From Anaerolineae bacterium (GTDB lineage: Bacteria; Chloroflexota; Anaerolineae; Anaerolineales; E44-bin32): a stretch of DNA of 64,000 bases. Both the position numbers and the translations under genes were made by a program. The stretch is from the NCBI GenBank assembly GCA_011174825.1, contig DUEZ01000080.1:32790-96789 (forward strand), given 5' to 3'. The notes beneath the pieces were generated by a model. It saw nothing but the letters and a program-made list of their open reading frames with translations. It made no database searches and was not told the origin of the DNA. Of this stretch, positions 9,404 through 18,669 are shown one piece after another; position 1 is the first letter of the stretch; each line of letters opens with the position of its first letter.

Positions 9404-10474
9404 ATGAAACCGATCCGAGTTGCGATCGTCGGATGTGGCCGGATATCCGACCTGCATGCCTTGGGGTATCGCGGCCGTGAAGATGCGATGATCGTCGCGG
9501 TATGCGATCCGCGGCGAAAACGTGCTCAAGAGAAGGCAAAAACATGGGGGGTGGAGAGGGTCTTCGCGAAGTACCAGGAGGTACTCGCCAACACCGACAT
9601 TGATCTGGTTGAATTGCTTGTACCGCACCATCTCCATGCTGAGATGACGATCGCAGCTTGTGAAGCGGGAAAACATGTGTCGGTTCAGAAACCGATGGCG
9701 CTCACGATCACGGAGGCTGATCAGATGATATCAGCGGCCGAGAAGGCAGGTGTGATCTTACGTATCTATGAGAATTTCGTCTTTTATCCACCGTTCGTGG
9801 AAGCTAAACGGTTGATCGAGAGGGGCGAGATTGGTGAGCCACAGATGATCCGCCTCCATTACAACTCCGGAACCAGGGACACGGGTTGGAGGGTATCACT
9901 CACTGCCTGGCTCTGGAGATTTGATGAAAAGCGCAGCGGAGGTGGTCCACTTGTCTTTGACCACGGTTATCACCTGTTCTCTTTAGCGTATCATCTGATG
10001 GGCGAGGTTGAACAGGTATTTGCTTGGATCGATCGTTCTCGGGTCATGCCCTCCAAATACGTTGACGGACCCGCAACGGTCATGTTCCAGTTCAAGGCCC
10101 CAAAACGATATGGTGTGATGGACTTCGCTTACACACCGAAGATGCGCATTGATTCGCTTTACTATGCAGACGATAACCGAGTGGAAATCATTGGGGACCG
10201 TGGGGTTTTATTTATCAATCGTTGTACAGCACGCACGGTAGATCTACCAGAACTGATGATGTTTCGTGACGGCATGACAGTCCCCATCCCCATTGGGCGT
10301 GTCGAGTGGCATGATAGCTTTGTCGATTGCACGCATCACCTGATTGATGTTCTGAAGGGAGGGGAAAAGCCGATTTTGGATGGTCAAACCGGAAAGGCTG
10401 TACTCCAGTTCTCCCTCGCTGCTCATCAATCTGCTTGTACAGGTCAGGCGATACGACCGGAGGATGTGGATTAG
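9404..10474 (+). CDS. Gfo/Idh/MocA family oxidoreductase
   Basis: The 356-residue protein has an N-terminal Rossmann fold (VAIVGCGRISDLHA, residues 6-19) and the signature QKPMALT near residue 98, where the usual E/D-K-P has Q. The substrate-domain segment GGGPLVFDHGYHLF carries the likely catalytic histidine. These enzymes oxidise or reduce sugars and cyclitols with NAD(P). The Q in place of E before KP is a mild deviation. GAGCAGGA precedes the ATG. The gene stands alone and converges on the TgpA gene, whose stop is 4 nt away. Confidence 0.85.
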   Translation: MKPIRVAIVGCGRISDLHALGYRGREDAMIVAVCDPRRKRAQEKAKTWGVERVFAKYQEVLANTDIDLVELLVPHHLHAEMTIAACEAGKHVSVQKPMALTITEADQMISAAEKAGVILRIYENFVFYPPFVEAKRLIERGEIGEPQMIRLHYNSGTRDTGWRVSLTAWLWRFDEKRSGGGPLVFDHGYHLFSLAYHLMGEVEQVFAWIDRSRVMPSKYVDGPATVMFQFKAPKRYGVMDFAYTPKMRIDSLYYADDNRVEIIGDRGVLFINRCTARTVDLPELMMFRDGMTVPIPIGRVEWHDSFVDCTHHLIDVLKGGEKPILDGQTGKAVLQFSLAAHQSACTGQAIRPEDVD

Positions 10475-10478
10475 GCCA

Positions 10479-12752
10479 TTAAACTCGCCTGCTTCGTTTT
10501 TCCCTTATCCATTGAGAGAGAAGCTGGTTGAAACGATTGGGTGCAGTAAAGACCCAATTCAGCCACAAGCTCATCCGTTGAGTTCTGGCACGTCGCCAGA
10601 GGCGGTGTACGTTGTCCACTTCGCTAGCTGACAAGGACCGAAAGCTGAACCTGGTTTCTACGTAGAGATCTGTGGCCTCTATCAGCGCGTCGAACAAGGT
10701 CGACTTTTGGCTCAGAGCGGGGGCAAATACGGTGATGAATTCATGTGGGGTGGTGCTGGTGGAAGTTCGATAGCCCACGCGTGCCAACCTGCGCCGAATG
10801 TCTCGATAGAGGTCAAAAATTCTGTCTCGTTGAGATGCCTCGCGCGGTCGGGTCAACCAACGGACTCCGGTAATCAATAGGTAGAGGCTGATTAGGAACA
10901 CCCCGAGGATCAGCAGTTCCCGGGGTGAATAGATGCTTGAAACGGGGGCCGGTAATCTGAGGTCCGATTTGGAACGTGCGGAATCATTCAAAGCGCGTTG
11001 AAAGCGCATTCGAGCTGCGGTCGGCTCAAACTCCACCCAACCGTAGTCGCTGAAATAAACTTCCACCCAAGCGTGGGCATCGGCGGCGATCACGTGATAG
11101 GCATTGCGCGACGGTTCAAATTCACCCATTGCATACCCCGTCACCAGACGGCTGGGCACTCCAGTAGCACGCAGCAATACTGTCATGGCCGAAGCGTAAT
11201 AGCTGCAAAAGCCACCAGGAGCTTCAAAAAGGAAGTAGTCCACGACGTCGTGGTTCTTTGGTGGCGAGGGAACATCGAGGGTATAGGGATAAGAATTGCG
11301 TAAATAGGTTTCAATGCGTACAGCCTTGGTATAAGGAGAGTCCGTACCAACTGTGATGCGATTGGCCAAATCCAGCACGCGTTGAGGCACACTTTCAGGC
11401 AATTGAAGATAACGACTCGAAATCTGGGGTGGATAGTCGATGGTCGAATTGGATAGTTGCTCACCGGTGAGCTCTACGGTCCAGGAAGTGACCTCGTAAT
11501 CGAATAGGTCGATATGGGGGAGCACTTCATTCGGTTGAAGCGTGATGACCTCGCCGTTCACAGTCATGGTCACAGGCATGTTGACCGCGAAAAGCGAACC
11601 TTGGGGTTGGGTAGCGAGCTTGTATCGTTGGTGAAGCATGTATCGACCGGGGGACGTATTTTCTGTGGTAGATCGGGGCTCAGGAGAAGAAGGTATCTCT
11701 GCTACTAGCCACCCGATACCAGTATATTCACTATAGATCGAGCTTCTCCAGTAATGTTGGGGGGAAGGGGATTGGTCGCCGGAGCTATCTTTTGGTGATG
11801 GAGCAGGGTCACTGATTTGAACCCACATAATGGTCTCACGGCTTTGACTTGGTGGTGGACCGATTACATTGACCTCAAGCCCTTGGGCTGGATAGCCGGT
11901 GTCTGATCGAGGTGGATTTACATCTGCGAATAATCTTTCTGCGGTCTCTGCGGTAAGCTCCTGAACTGGACGGAGAATATCTGACAAACTTTTCCGTCCC
12001 TCGGGGGTGGCGAAGAGCGGAGAAAGGATTGCCATCAAGCTTATGAAAAGTGCAATGGCGAATGAGTGGCTTCCCCACTCAAGCCCGAGATCATCGGGGT
12101 GATCCACGCTTCGCGCGCTCCAATCTGCATTTTGATAAGTGAAGCTGGTACGAGCGATCAGTGAGATTCCTAAAGTGATAAACGGTAACATCGCGAAGCT
12201 TGGTTGATCGCTGAGATGGTTGTTGATGGCAAGCAAAATCCCGAGTGGGAGCAAGCCTTCAAGCGCACGCTTTCTACGGGCAACACTCCAAACCAACCAG
12301 GTACTGACGTTCCACAGAATCACGATAGACAAAAAGACGAACAATCCGACATCGTGGATGGTCTCACCGCGAGCGACAGCGATGCGCCAGCCAGCTATGC
12401 GGTCGATCAATGTCATCAGGCGCAGGTGCATGAACCAGAGCGATCCGATGCCTAAAGGTGGTCGTAGGCTGAGGGTGGATTGCAGGATTTTCCCGATGAT
12501 CTCCCCCGCGGTGACGAGCGAAAGCAAGACGCTGTATGCAACAGCAGTTCGACCACGAAATCGTGAGATTGCCAGAGCGGATCCAAAGAGGAGCCCTAAT
12601 GCGATTGCGCTGTTGTGGCCGGAGTCTTGGGGAACCCAATCGGATTCGCTGATACAGTATGAGACCGTGATCGCGATCCCTAGGATCAACATGATCGAGA
12701 CGATATGAGGGCGGGTCTTAGACCAGATGATGGAGCCGATCATGGTACCCAT
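10479..12752 (-). CDS. TgpA-type membrane transglutaminase-like protein
   Basis: The protein (757 residues from the outermost start; ATG at 12743 is an alternative) begins with a block of transmembrane helices (about 15-245), followed by an extracytoplasmic region, a transglutaminase-like domain (about 450-580), one further helix (about 612-630) and a cytoplasmic DUF4129-like tail. The catalytic set is C516 (GGFCSYYASAM), H560 (AHAWVEVYF) and an acidic residue in FEPTA (E576, where many homologues have D). The start overlaps the end of the DUF58 gene by 13 nt, so the two are translationally coupled. The usual third partner, a MoxR ATPase, is not next to them. Confidence 0.87.
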   Translation of the reverse strand: MGTMIGSIIWSKTRPHIVSIMLILGIAITVSYCISESDWVPQDSGHNSAIALGLLFGSALAISRFRGRTAVAYSVLLSLVTAGEIIGKILQSTLSLRPPLGIGSLWFMHLRLMTLIDRIAGWRIAVARGETIHDVGLFVFLSIVILWNVSTWLVWSVARRKRALEGLLPLGILLAINNHLSDQPSFAMLPFITLGISLIARTSFTYQNADWSARSVDHPDDLGLEWGSHSFAIALFISLMAILSPLFATPEGRKSLSDILRPVQELTAETAERLFADVNPPRSDTGYPAQGLEVNVIGPPPSQSRETIMWVQISDPAPSPKDSSGDQSPSPQHYWRSSIYSEYTGIGWLVAEIPSSPEPRSTTENTSPGRYMLHQRYKLATQPQGSLFAVNMPVTMTVNGEVITLQPNEVLPHIDLFDYEVTSWTVELTGEQLSNSTIDYPPQISSRYLQLPESVPQRVLDLANRITVGTDSPYTKAVRIETYLRNSYPYTLDVPSPPKNHDVVDYFLFEAPGGFCSYYASAMTVLLRATGVPSRLVTGYAMGEFEPSRNAYHVIAADAHAWVEVYFSDYGWVEFEPTAARMRFQRALNDSARSKSDLRLPAPVSSIYSPRELLILGVFLISLYLLITGVRWLTRPREASQRDRIFDLYRDIRRRLARVGYRTSTSTTPHEFITVFAPALSQKSTLFDALIEATDLYVETRFSFRSLSASEVDNVHRLWRRARTQRMSLWLNWVFTAPNRFNQLLSQWIREKRSRRV

Positions 12753-14098
12753 CCCTGTGATCGTAGAACCGCACGGGGTTTACTGAGGGGCACCACACGA
12801 CCCGTACCCAGGACCATGAACTCCCAACGCTTGAGTTCTCCATAGGCAGCGTCGATGGGTTTTACCTCCCCATGTTGGATGACCCTCGCTCTTATTCCCA
12901 TTTCCGCTAGGCGTAAAGCACAATCTTTGGCTTGTCCCTTCCCACCGAACGAAGATGGGTCGATCAGGATCGTTTCAATCTTGATGCCACCGGGTTTCGG
13001 AAGAAGGTTCAGTGCATTTGCCCAACTCGTGTCTAACGATGGCGTAAGGATGAAAGCGAGATGGCGAGGGGAGAGGATTGATTGTGCATTCTTGATGGTA
13101 AGTGAAAGAGGGCAGGAATGAGATGGCTGTAAAGGGGCAAGCGCACGTAGGATTGTCCAAATGTTCATCTGTCCTCGTATTGGTGAGACTACGGTAAGTT
13201 GTTCATTTGAGGCCAGGAGGCCAACTGCCAGACGGCGGTGAAGCAATTCATGTGCCAGTGAGGCAGCAAGGATAACCATGGTCTCTACAGAGGAATCGAT
13301 CCCAGAGCCCAGATGGACATCAGCATCGAGATCGAGAATTAGCCAAACAGTGGATGTGGCTTCAGGTTCAAAATTCTTGATATAAGGTTCGTCACGACGG
13401 GCTGTGGTTGGCCAATGGAGGTGACGCAGGGGATCACCAGGTTGATAGGGTCGTGGACTTATTGCGTTGACCGTGTTGGCATTCAGAGCTTGGTGTAGAG
13501 GACGATGTTCGCCTATCGCTCCACTGGTAGGCAACAAATGACGCGGCAACTGGGCCAAAGGAGGGTAAACAAGGATTTCTTGTATCTCAGTATAAATATG
13601 CCTCACGAGGAAGAGCCCAAACGGATCCCCGAGTCTTAACTCCCACGGTCCAAGTTGATATACACCACGATTGCTGCAGATTGTGCGGGCGGTCCATCTC
13701 CGTGAGCCTAGCATCTCAGTAGCGCGCACGCTGGCCACGTTATAGCCGGGGAGATTGGCGTGGTCAACGAATTCTGCCCATAAGATGGGCAGGGTCGAGG
13801 TGTTTTCGAGAAATATCCTTTCCTCTAGCTCGTCGCCAACCTGCATCGCTACGGAGAGGAGTTGTCGTTTCGCGGATACACCATGGGCCATCGATCGTGC
13901 CCAGAGAAATCCGATGAAGAGGACCGCTCCTACCGTGGTGATACCCATCGCGGCCTCTTCCGTTGTCGAGAGGAGGTACAAGAGTAGAAGGATAATGAAG
14001 ACGACGAATGGAAAATAACGCCGAAGCTCGATCGTTGTAAAGCCGTCGGCTCGATTGTAACGGCGAAGGATCAGAGGACGTGGAAGGTGGATAGGCAT
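12740..14098 (-). CDS. DUF58 domain protein
   Basis: The 452-residue protein has two N-terminal transmembrane helices (about 28-62) and the DUF58 core motif YQPGDPLRHLHW followed by ARRDEPYIKNFEPE. DUF58 has a von Willebrand A-like fold and is usually encoded in MoxR-DUF58-TgpA units thought to assemble or quality-control envelope proteins. Here it is the first gene of a two-gene operon with tgpA. The 5' flank (14099-14424) holds no MoxR gene and nothing else recognisable. Confidence 0.85.
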   Translation of the reverse strand: MPIHLPRPLILRRYNRADGFTTIELRRYFPFVVFIILLLLYLLSTTEEAAMGITTVGAVLFIGFLWARSMAHGVSAKRQLLSVAMQVGDELEERIFLENTSTLPILWAEFVDHANLPGYNVASVRATEMLGSRRWTARTICSNRGVYQLGPWELRLGDPFGLFLVRHIYTEIQEILVYPPLAQLPRHLLPTSGAIGEHRPLHQALNANTVNAISPRPYQPGDPLRHLHWPTTARRDEPYIKNFEPEATSTVWLILDLDADVHLGSGIDSSVETMVILAASLAHELLHRRLAVGLLASNEQLTVVSPIRGQMNIWTILRALAPLQPSHSCPLSLTIKNAQSILSPRHLAFILTPSLDTSWANALNLLPKPGGIKIETILIDPSSFGGKGQAKDCALRLAEMGIRARVIQHGEVKPIDAAYGELKRWEFMVLGTGRVVPLSKPRAVLRSQGWVP

Positions 14099-14427
14099 AG
14101 GTTATTAGGACAACTGATAAGCTGCAATGGATTGAGAGTGGTGTCGTGTACCGGTAAAACCTTCAAACGGACCAGCGCTAAGATGATTCTACACTACAGA
14201 GTCCGTCTGGAAGAAAATGAGTATCCATACTGACAGAGAAGTAGCCCTATGTTTTCAATCCCCCAACATCTCAAAGTTGAGTCGTCAATTCATGTGTGTA
14301 AACCGATTGTAAGGTGATCGACTCAAAATCTCTGCTATCTTGTATGCAAAGCCAGGGCAGTGTCCGCGGACATGATCCATGTTAAGAGGTTCTAAAACAT
14401 GGAACGAAAGCCCTCCGGAGAAGCGTG

Positions 14428-14616
14428 ATGAGAAGGCAAATCACAGACGAAGACATCCGAGCCTTTTTGCGTAAAAACTGGGTTAATTACCCCAGTCAGA
14501 TCGCGCTGATGCAAGAGACCATTCGATTGTTGTGGCCAGGAGGCGCACCGACGAATGGTCACGAGCGGGTTGTCAGGCTTTGTCTAGAGGAAATCACGTA
14601 TCGCCCAAGTGCGTAA
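14428..14616 (+). CDS. Small hypothetical protein
   Basis: The 62-residue soluble protein has no recognised domain: it is charged, with a helix-prone N-terminus (RRQITDEDIRAFLRKN) and a Trp-Pro-Gly-Gly turn. GGAG lies upstream, and a GTG one codon earlier is an equally possible start. A good hairpin terminator follows, which supports a real short transcript. Function unknown. Confidence 0.5.
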   Translation: MRRQITDEDIRAFLRKNWVNYPSQIALMQETIRLLWPGGAPTNGHERVVRLCLEEITYRPSA

Positions 14617-14645
14617 TACACAAAAATCTTAAGCGTTTTTCGACA

Positions 14646-14683
14646 AGGCTTCCGTAGTATGTAAAATCTCGGAGGCCTTTTTC
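14646..14683 (+). terminator. Rho-independent terminator
   Basis: AGGCTTCCG (14646-14654) pairs with CGGAGGCCT (14670-14678) with one G-U pair and is followed by five T. It fits the end of the small gene just upstream. Confidence 0.7.
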
Positions 14684-14748
14684 TATTGGATGCGAACCCA
14701 AAAAACACTGTGTAGAAAAGGTTTGTATCAGTGGGGTGTAGTCGGATA

Positions 14749-14862
14749 ATGGCAGAGAGCGAAACGGGTGCAGGGAGCCGCTTTGTGATTGAGTTACCAG
14801 AGGATGTTGAAACCGCGATCGGAGCTTTTCCTCAAGATCCCCATTCAGCGGATGGGCGTTGA
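14749..14862 (+). pseudogene. Possible histidine-kinase C-terminal remnant
   Basis: A 37-codon frame reads MAESETGAGSRFVIELPED and so on. This matches the end of histidine-kinase ATPase domains (typically W-x-E-S-E-x-G-x-GS-x-F-x-x-x-LP), and the frame continues upstream as VGCSRI, like the HGG-R-I that precedes it in kinases. Nothing upstream encodes the remaining domain, so this is either a remnant or chance. No ribosome-binding site is evident. Confidence 0.35.
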
Positions 14863-14934
14863 GAGTTAAAAGAAATTTCCCGCGATAAAAAGCGCTTTGT
14901 CAACCAGGATTGGATACATACTAGCGAAAATGCA

Positions 14935-15044
14935 CCCTGAGCCCTTCAACAAGCTCAGGACTAAGCCTGTCGATGGGTGTGTACCATGGTTATACGTCAT
15001 CCTTCGACAGCCCTTCGACGAGCTCAGGACAAGACTCAGGATGA
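14935..15044. repeat. Dispersed repeat with CCTTCRACRAGCTCAGGA units
   Basis: CCTTCAACAAGCTCAGGA (14943-14960) and CCTTCGACGAGCTCAGGA (15011-15028) are near-identical direct units inside a longer imperfect palindrome ending in CTCAGGATGAC. This is a common type of intergenic repeat. Apart from it, 14863-15315 shows no gene. Confidence 0.55.
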
Positions 15045-15315
15045 CTTTCGCTCTAGGGATCCGTCGTACTCATTGTGCTAGAGCACTAGCTATTCGTGGT
15101 TTGAGTGTGTCCGACATGTTCGGTGTTTAGCCGCGCCCTTCTAATTGGGGCCACGACTCACGCCGAGCTGATTGACCGCGTATGACCAGTGCCAATCCGT
15201 AATTTTTTCTCTGTCAAGATACTGGGTCATAGGGGACAGCTCCTCGCAAGACTACGATACGGAGGCTACAATATTTGAGAGCGTGTGTGAACGATCGATA
15301 AAAGAATCGAATATC

Positions 15316-18300
15316 ATGCCTCAAAGAAGACCGGATAACTTTACACACCTGCGTGTGCATTCACATTACTCCCTCATGCGAGGCACCGTCTCTGTGAGCG
15401 ATCTTATTACCCGTGCATCCTCAGAAGGCCTCCAATCCCTCGCCTTGACGGATTTCGATGCGTTATATGGCGCGGTCGTCTTTACCAAAGCGTGTGTGGA
15501 GCAGGGTATCAAACCCATCCTGGGCATGACCATTGCAGTGTCCAGGATCGAAGATGAACCTACTGAGGCATTCACTTGCCCAGGATATCTCGTCTTGCTG
15601 GCAAGAAACCACACAGGTTACCAATCCCTTAGTCGGCTCTCTTCCTTGATCTTAGGTGATCCTGGACGTCCATCCTCACGCCTCACATGGGAGGAGTTAA
15701 AAACCCATCGCGAAGGTCTCCTATGCTTGGATGGAGGGAAAACTGGTTGGTTGGAGGGTTACCTTCGTTCAGGGGATCAGGGAGCGGCAGATCGATATGT
15801 CGCCCAACTCAGTGGACTCTACCGTGATCATTGCTTCCTTAGTTTAGAAATCCATAGGGACGATGACGAGGAGCTAGCGAAACAAATCGTCGCGTTAGGG
15901 AAACGCTTTGGAACTCCTACCGTGGCCGTGCGACCGATATATATCCTGGAACCCGAAGATCGACCTACGCTGCATCTACTGGCGGCTATTGATCACAACT
16001 GCCGGTTGGAGGAGGTTACAGACCCAATGCTGCCAGCTCGTGATCTCGATCTGCACTGGCTCAGTCCAAACGAGATGACACAACGATACGAGGCATTCCC
16101 GGATGCCCTGAAGACGGTGGGAGAGATCGTTGAGCGCTGTGAGCCTCCATTGCCGGATGGTTCTCCAATATGGCCTACTCCGAAGCTGGTCGATGATCAA
16201 TCACCCGATGAAGCCTTGGCAACGAAAGCTCGATTTGGCCTAGAAGAAAAATTCGGGCCCGAGATTGATGGGACCGTTAAGGATCGTTTGCACGTAGAGT
16301 TGGATGCCATCGCATCTCGCGGTTACGCTCCGCTGTTTCTAGTCGTCGCAGATATCGCTCGTTATGCCCGCCAGGCAGAGATACCTATCAACACACGCGG
16401 TAGCGTTGCTAATTCTCTTGTTGCCTATTGTGTCGGTATCACGACGGTTGATCCCATCGCTCACGATCTGCTCTTTGAACGTTTCTTGAATCCGGCACGC
16501 ACGGATCTACCTGACATTGACCTTGATTTTTGTAGCCGACGCCGTGACGAGGTGTTGAATTATGTGAGCCAAGAGTATGGTCAGGACCGGGTAGCGCTGG
16601 TGGCCACGATCAGCACCCTGCAGTTGAGGTCAGCCGTACGTGAGACAGCCAAAGCCCATGGCTTCAAAGAGGAGCGTATCAAGAAGCTGACCGCAAAGCT
16701 GCCCCGTGGATGGCATCCCGATCCGCGTCGACGAGATCAACGTACTGTTGATGAGATATTGACCGAAATGGAGGACGAGCAAGAGCGAGAGGTCGTGAAA
16801 GATGGCTACCAAATTGTTGGCCAACCGCGCCACCTCAGTGTTCACCCTGGTGGGGTGGTGATCACTCCCGGTCCGTTGACCGATGTGGTACCTGTTCAGT
16901 GGGCGCCAAAGGGATTTCTCATTACCCAATACGATCATTCGGATGTGGAGGCCATCGGTCTGCCGAAGATTGACCTTCTCGGCATTCGCGCTTTGACCGT
17001 TTTATCGGATGCGACTGAGCTTATCCGTCATCACCATAAGCCAGGTTTTCGCCTGGAGGAAATCTCGCTTGATGATCCGAAAACAGGGGACCTGCTCTCC
17101 AGAGGCGAGACCATCGGTGTTTTCCAGTGTGAATCGCAAGGCGCGCAACGGACGTTGCGTCAACTTCGAGCACGAACCGTGCAAGACCTAGCGATATCGA
17201 ATGCCTTTTTCAAACCTGGTCCGGCGACCGGCGGGATGGCTCAGGCTTTCGTCCGTCGCTACCGAGGAAAGGAACCCGTCTCCTATCTGCATCCTGCATT
17301 GGAACCCATTCTACAGTCGACGAAGGGTGTCTTGATTTTCCAAGAGCAGATATTGCGTGTGGCACGTGAAATCGCTGGGTTGCGTTGGGAGGAGGCGGAT
17401 CATTTGAGACGTGGGGTAAGCAAATTCCGAGCGCCAGAAATGGAGGCCATGCGGACTCGTTTCATCGCTGGTTGTCAACGCCAACCTCCCGACGGTCCCG
17501 GTTTTAACCCCCAACAAGCCGAGCGACTATGGGAGCAGGTCGTTGCTTTCGCAGGGTATGGCTTTAACCAGGGTCACGCGACAGCTTATGCGGGTGTAAG
17601 CTACCGATCAGCATATTTAAAAACTCATTGGCCGGCGGAATTCCTCTGTTCACGATTGGCTGGACGGGGTGGATACCATCATCCAGCGATCTATATGGCG
17701 GAGGCCCTTCGATTGGGCATCCAAGTCCGACCGCCGCACATTAACCACAGCCATCGCCGGTTCACTGTATCTTATGAGGGTGGAGAAGGAGAAAACCTCG
17801 TCCCAGTCCTCTGGATGGGGCTTGATCAAGTCCGAGATTTACGTCGAAAATCGATCGCATCGATCCGTTCGCAACGCGAGGCTACGTTTTTTGTTGATCT
17901 CCAAGATTTAATCACCCGTGTCTCGTTGCAGGATCGTGAGCTGACACACCTAATACAATGCGGTGCATTAGACGGGTTGGCGGAGAGCCGGGCTGCGTTA
18001 CTGGATGAAGCAGAAAGCGTTGTACGAGCGGGCACCGCCTATCAGAGAGTGTTCTCGTTTGCTCAGACATCAGCAACGCCAGCAGAGACCCCAGCCCAAC
18101 GAATGATGTGGGAACGGCATATCCTGGGTTTACCGGTGAGTGTTCACCCTGTCGATACCGTTGAGCGTACCCTCGAGGATGTCATACCTTTATCAAGGTT
18201 GCCCGAATTTCCCAACAATGTTGTGTTGGTGATCGGCGCCCGTTTGCCTGGTTGGACCGGCGGAAAAGGCTTCTTCTTCAGTGATGGGAAAAGCTTCGTC

Positions 18301-18438
18301 AATGTGATCATGGACGAAATCGCATTGGCAAATCAGGAAAAACCCCCAGCATGGGAAGCATTAAGCTTGCGTGGACGTTGGAGGGTTGACGAATGGGGAG
18401 GCGGGTGGTTCCAGGCGGAAGAGATGGAGTGGATTTGA
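15316..18438 (+). CDS. dnaE: DNA polymerase III alpha-type polymerase (DnaE family)
   Basis: A C-family polymerase of 1040 residues from the ATG at 15316, shorter than the roughly 1160 of replicative DnaE. A PHP domain (about 1-250) opens with HLRVHSHYSL, but the usual TDH motif reads TDFDALYG, so one metal-ligand histidine is replaced by F. The palm carries the aspartates in DLPDIDLDF, and GLPKIDLLGIRAL and a C-terminal OB-like region follow. The size fits the DnaE2/ImuC or second-DnaE group, so a translesion role is possible; no imuA/imuB genes or LexA site are visible nearby. There is no good Shine-Dalgarno, and an upstream in-frame start (15172) is disfavoured because homologues begin at the PHP strand. 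Confidence 0.85.
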   Translation: MPQRRPDNFTHLRVHSHYSLMRGTVSVSDLITRASSEGLQSLALTDFDALYGAVVFTKACVEQGIKPILGMTIAVSRIEDEPTEAFTCPGYLVLLARNHTGYQSLSRLSSLILGDPGRPSSRLTWEELKTHREGLLCLDGGKTGWLEGYLRSGDQGAADRYVAQLSGLYRDHCFLSLEIHRDDDEELAKQIVALGKRFGTPTVAVRPIYILEPEDRPTLHLLAAIDHNCRLEEVTDPMLPARDLDLHWLSPNEMTQRYEAFPDALKTVGEIVERCEPPLPDGSPIWPTPKLVDDQSPDEALATKARFGLEEKFGPEIDGTVKDRLHVELDAIASRGYAPLFLVVADIARYARQAEIPINTRGSVANSLVAYCVGITTVDPIAHDLLFERFLNPARTDLPDIDLDFCSRRRDEVLNYVSQEYGQDRVALVATISTLQLRSAVRETAKAHGFKEERIKKLTAKLPRGWHPDPRRRDQRTVDEILTEMEDEQEREVVKDGYQIVGQPRHLSVHPGGVVITPGPLTDVVPVQWAPKGFLITQYDHSDVEAIGLPKIDLLGIRALTVLSDATELIRHHHKPGFRLEEISLDDPKTGDLLSRGETIGVFQCESQGAQRTLRQLRARTVQDLAISNAFFKPGPATGGMAQAFVRRYRGKEPVSYLHPALEPILQSTKGVLIFQEQILRVAREIAGLRWEEADHLRRGVSKFRAPEMEAMRTRFIAGCQRQPPDGPGFNPQQAERLWEQVVAFAGYGFNQGHATAYAGVSYRSAYLKTHWPAEFLCSRLAGRGGYHHPAIYMAEALRLGIQVRPPHINHSHRRFTVSYEGGEGENLVPVLWMGLDQVRDLRRKSIASIRSQREATFFVDLQDLITRVSLQDRELTHLIQCGALDGLAESRAALLDEAESVVRAGTAYQRVFSFAQTSATPAETPAQRMMWERHILGLPVSVHPVDTVERTLEDVIPLSRLPEFPNNVVLVIGARLPGWTGGKGFFFSDGKSFVNVIMDEIALANQEKPPAWEALSLRGRWRVDEWGGGWFQAEEMEWI

Positions 18439-18669
18439 GTTATCACGTAGCGAGTAGGTCGTGCGCATTGACCAATCTCGATGCCAGGGGATGAGGAACG
18501 AAGGAATGGGTTGTGAGAAGATCTGATTGCTAACTGTGAAGATAATCGTGAGATAATTTGCCCGGAGATCGTTTGATGTTCCGTCGTCGATCGTTGCCTC
18601 CATGAGAGCGTACCCTAGCTGTGTGAACGGTATATAATCAATATGAGCCCGCAGTAAGGAGACATTGCG

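Noticed and set aside
12220..12708. 162-codon plus-strand frame inside tgpA
   Set aside because: It is antisense to a clear membrane-domain coding region, and its low-complexity composition is that of a shadow frame.
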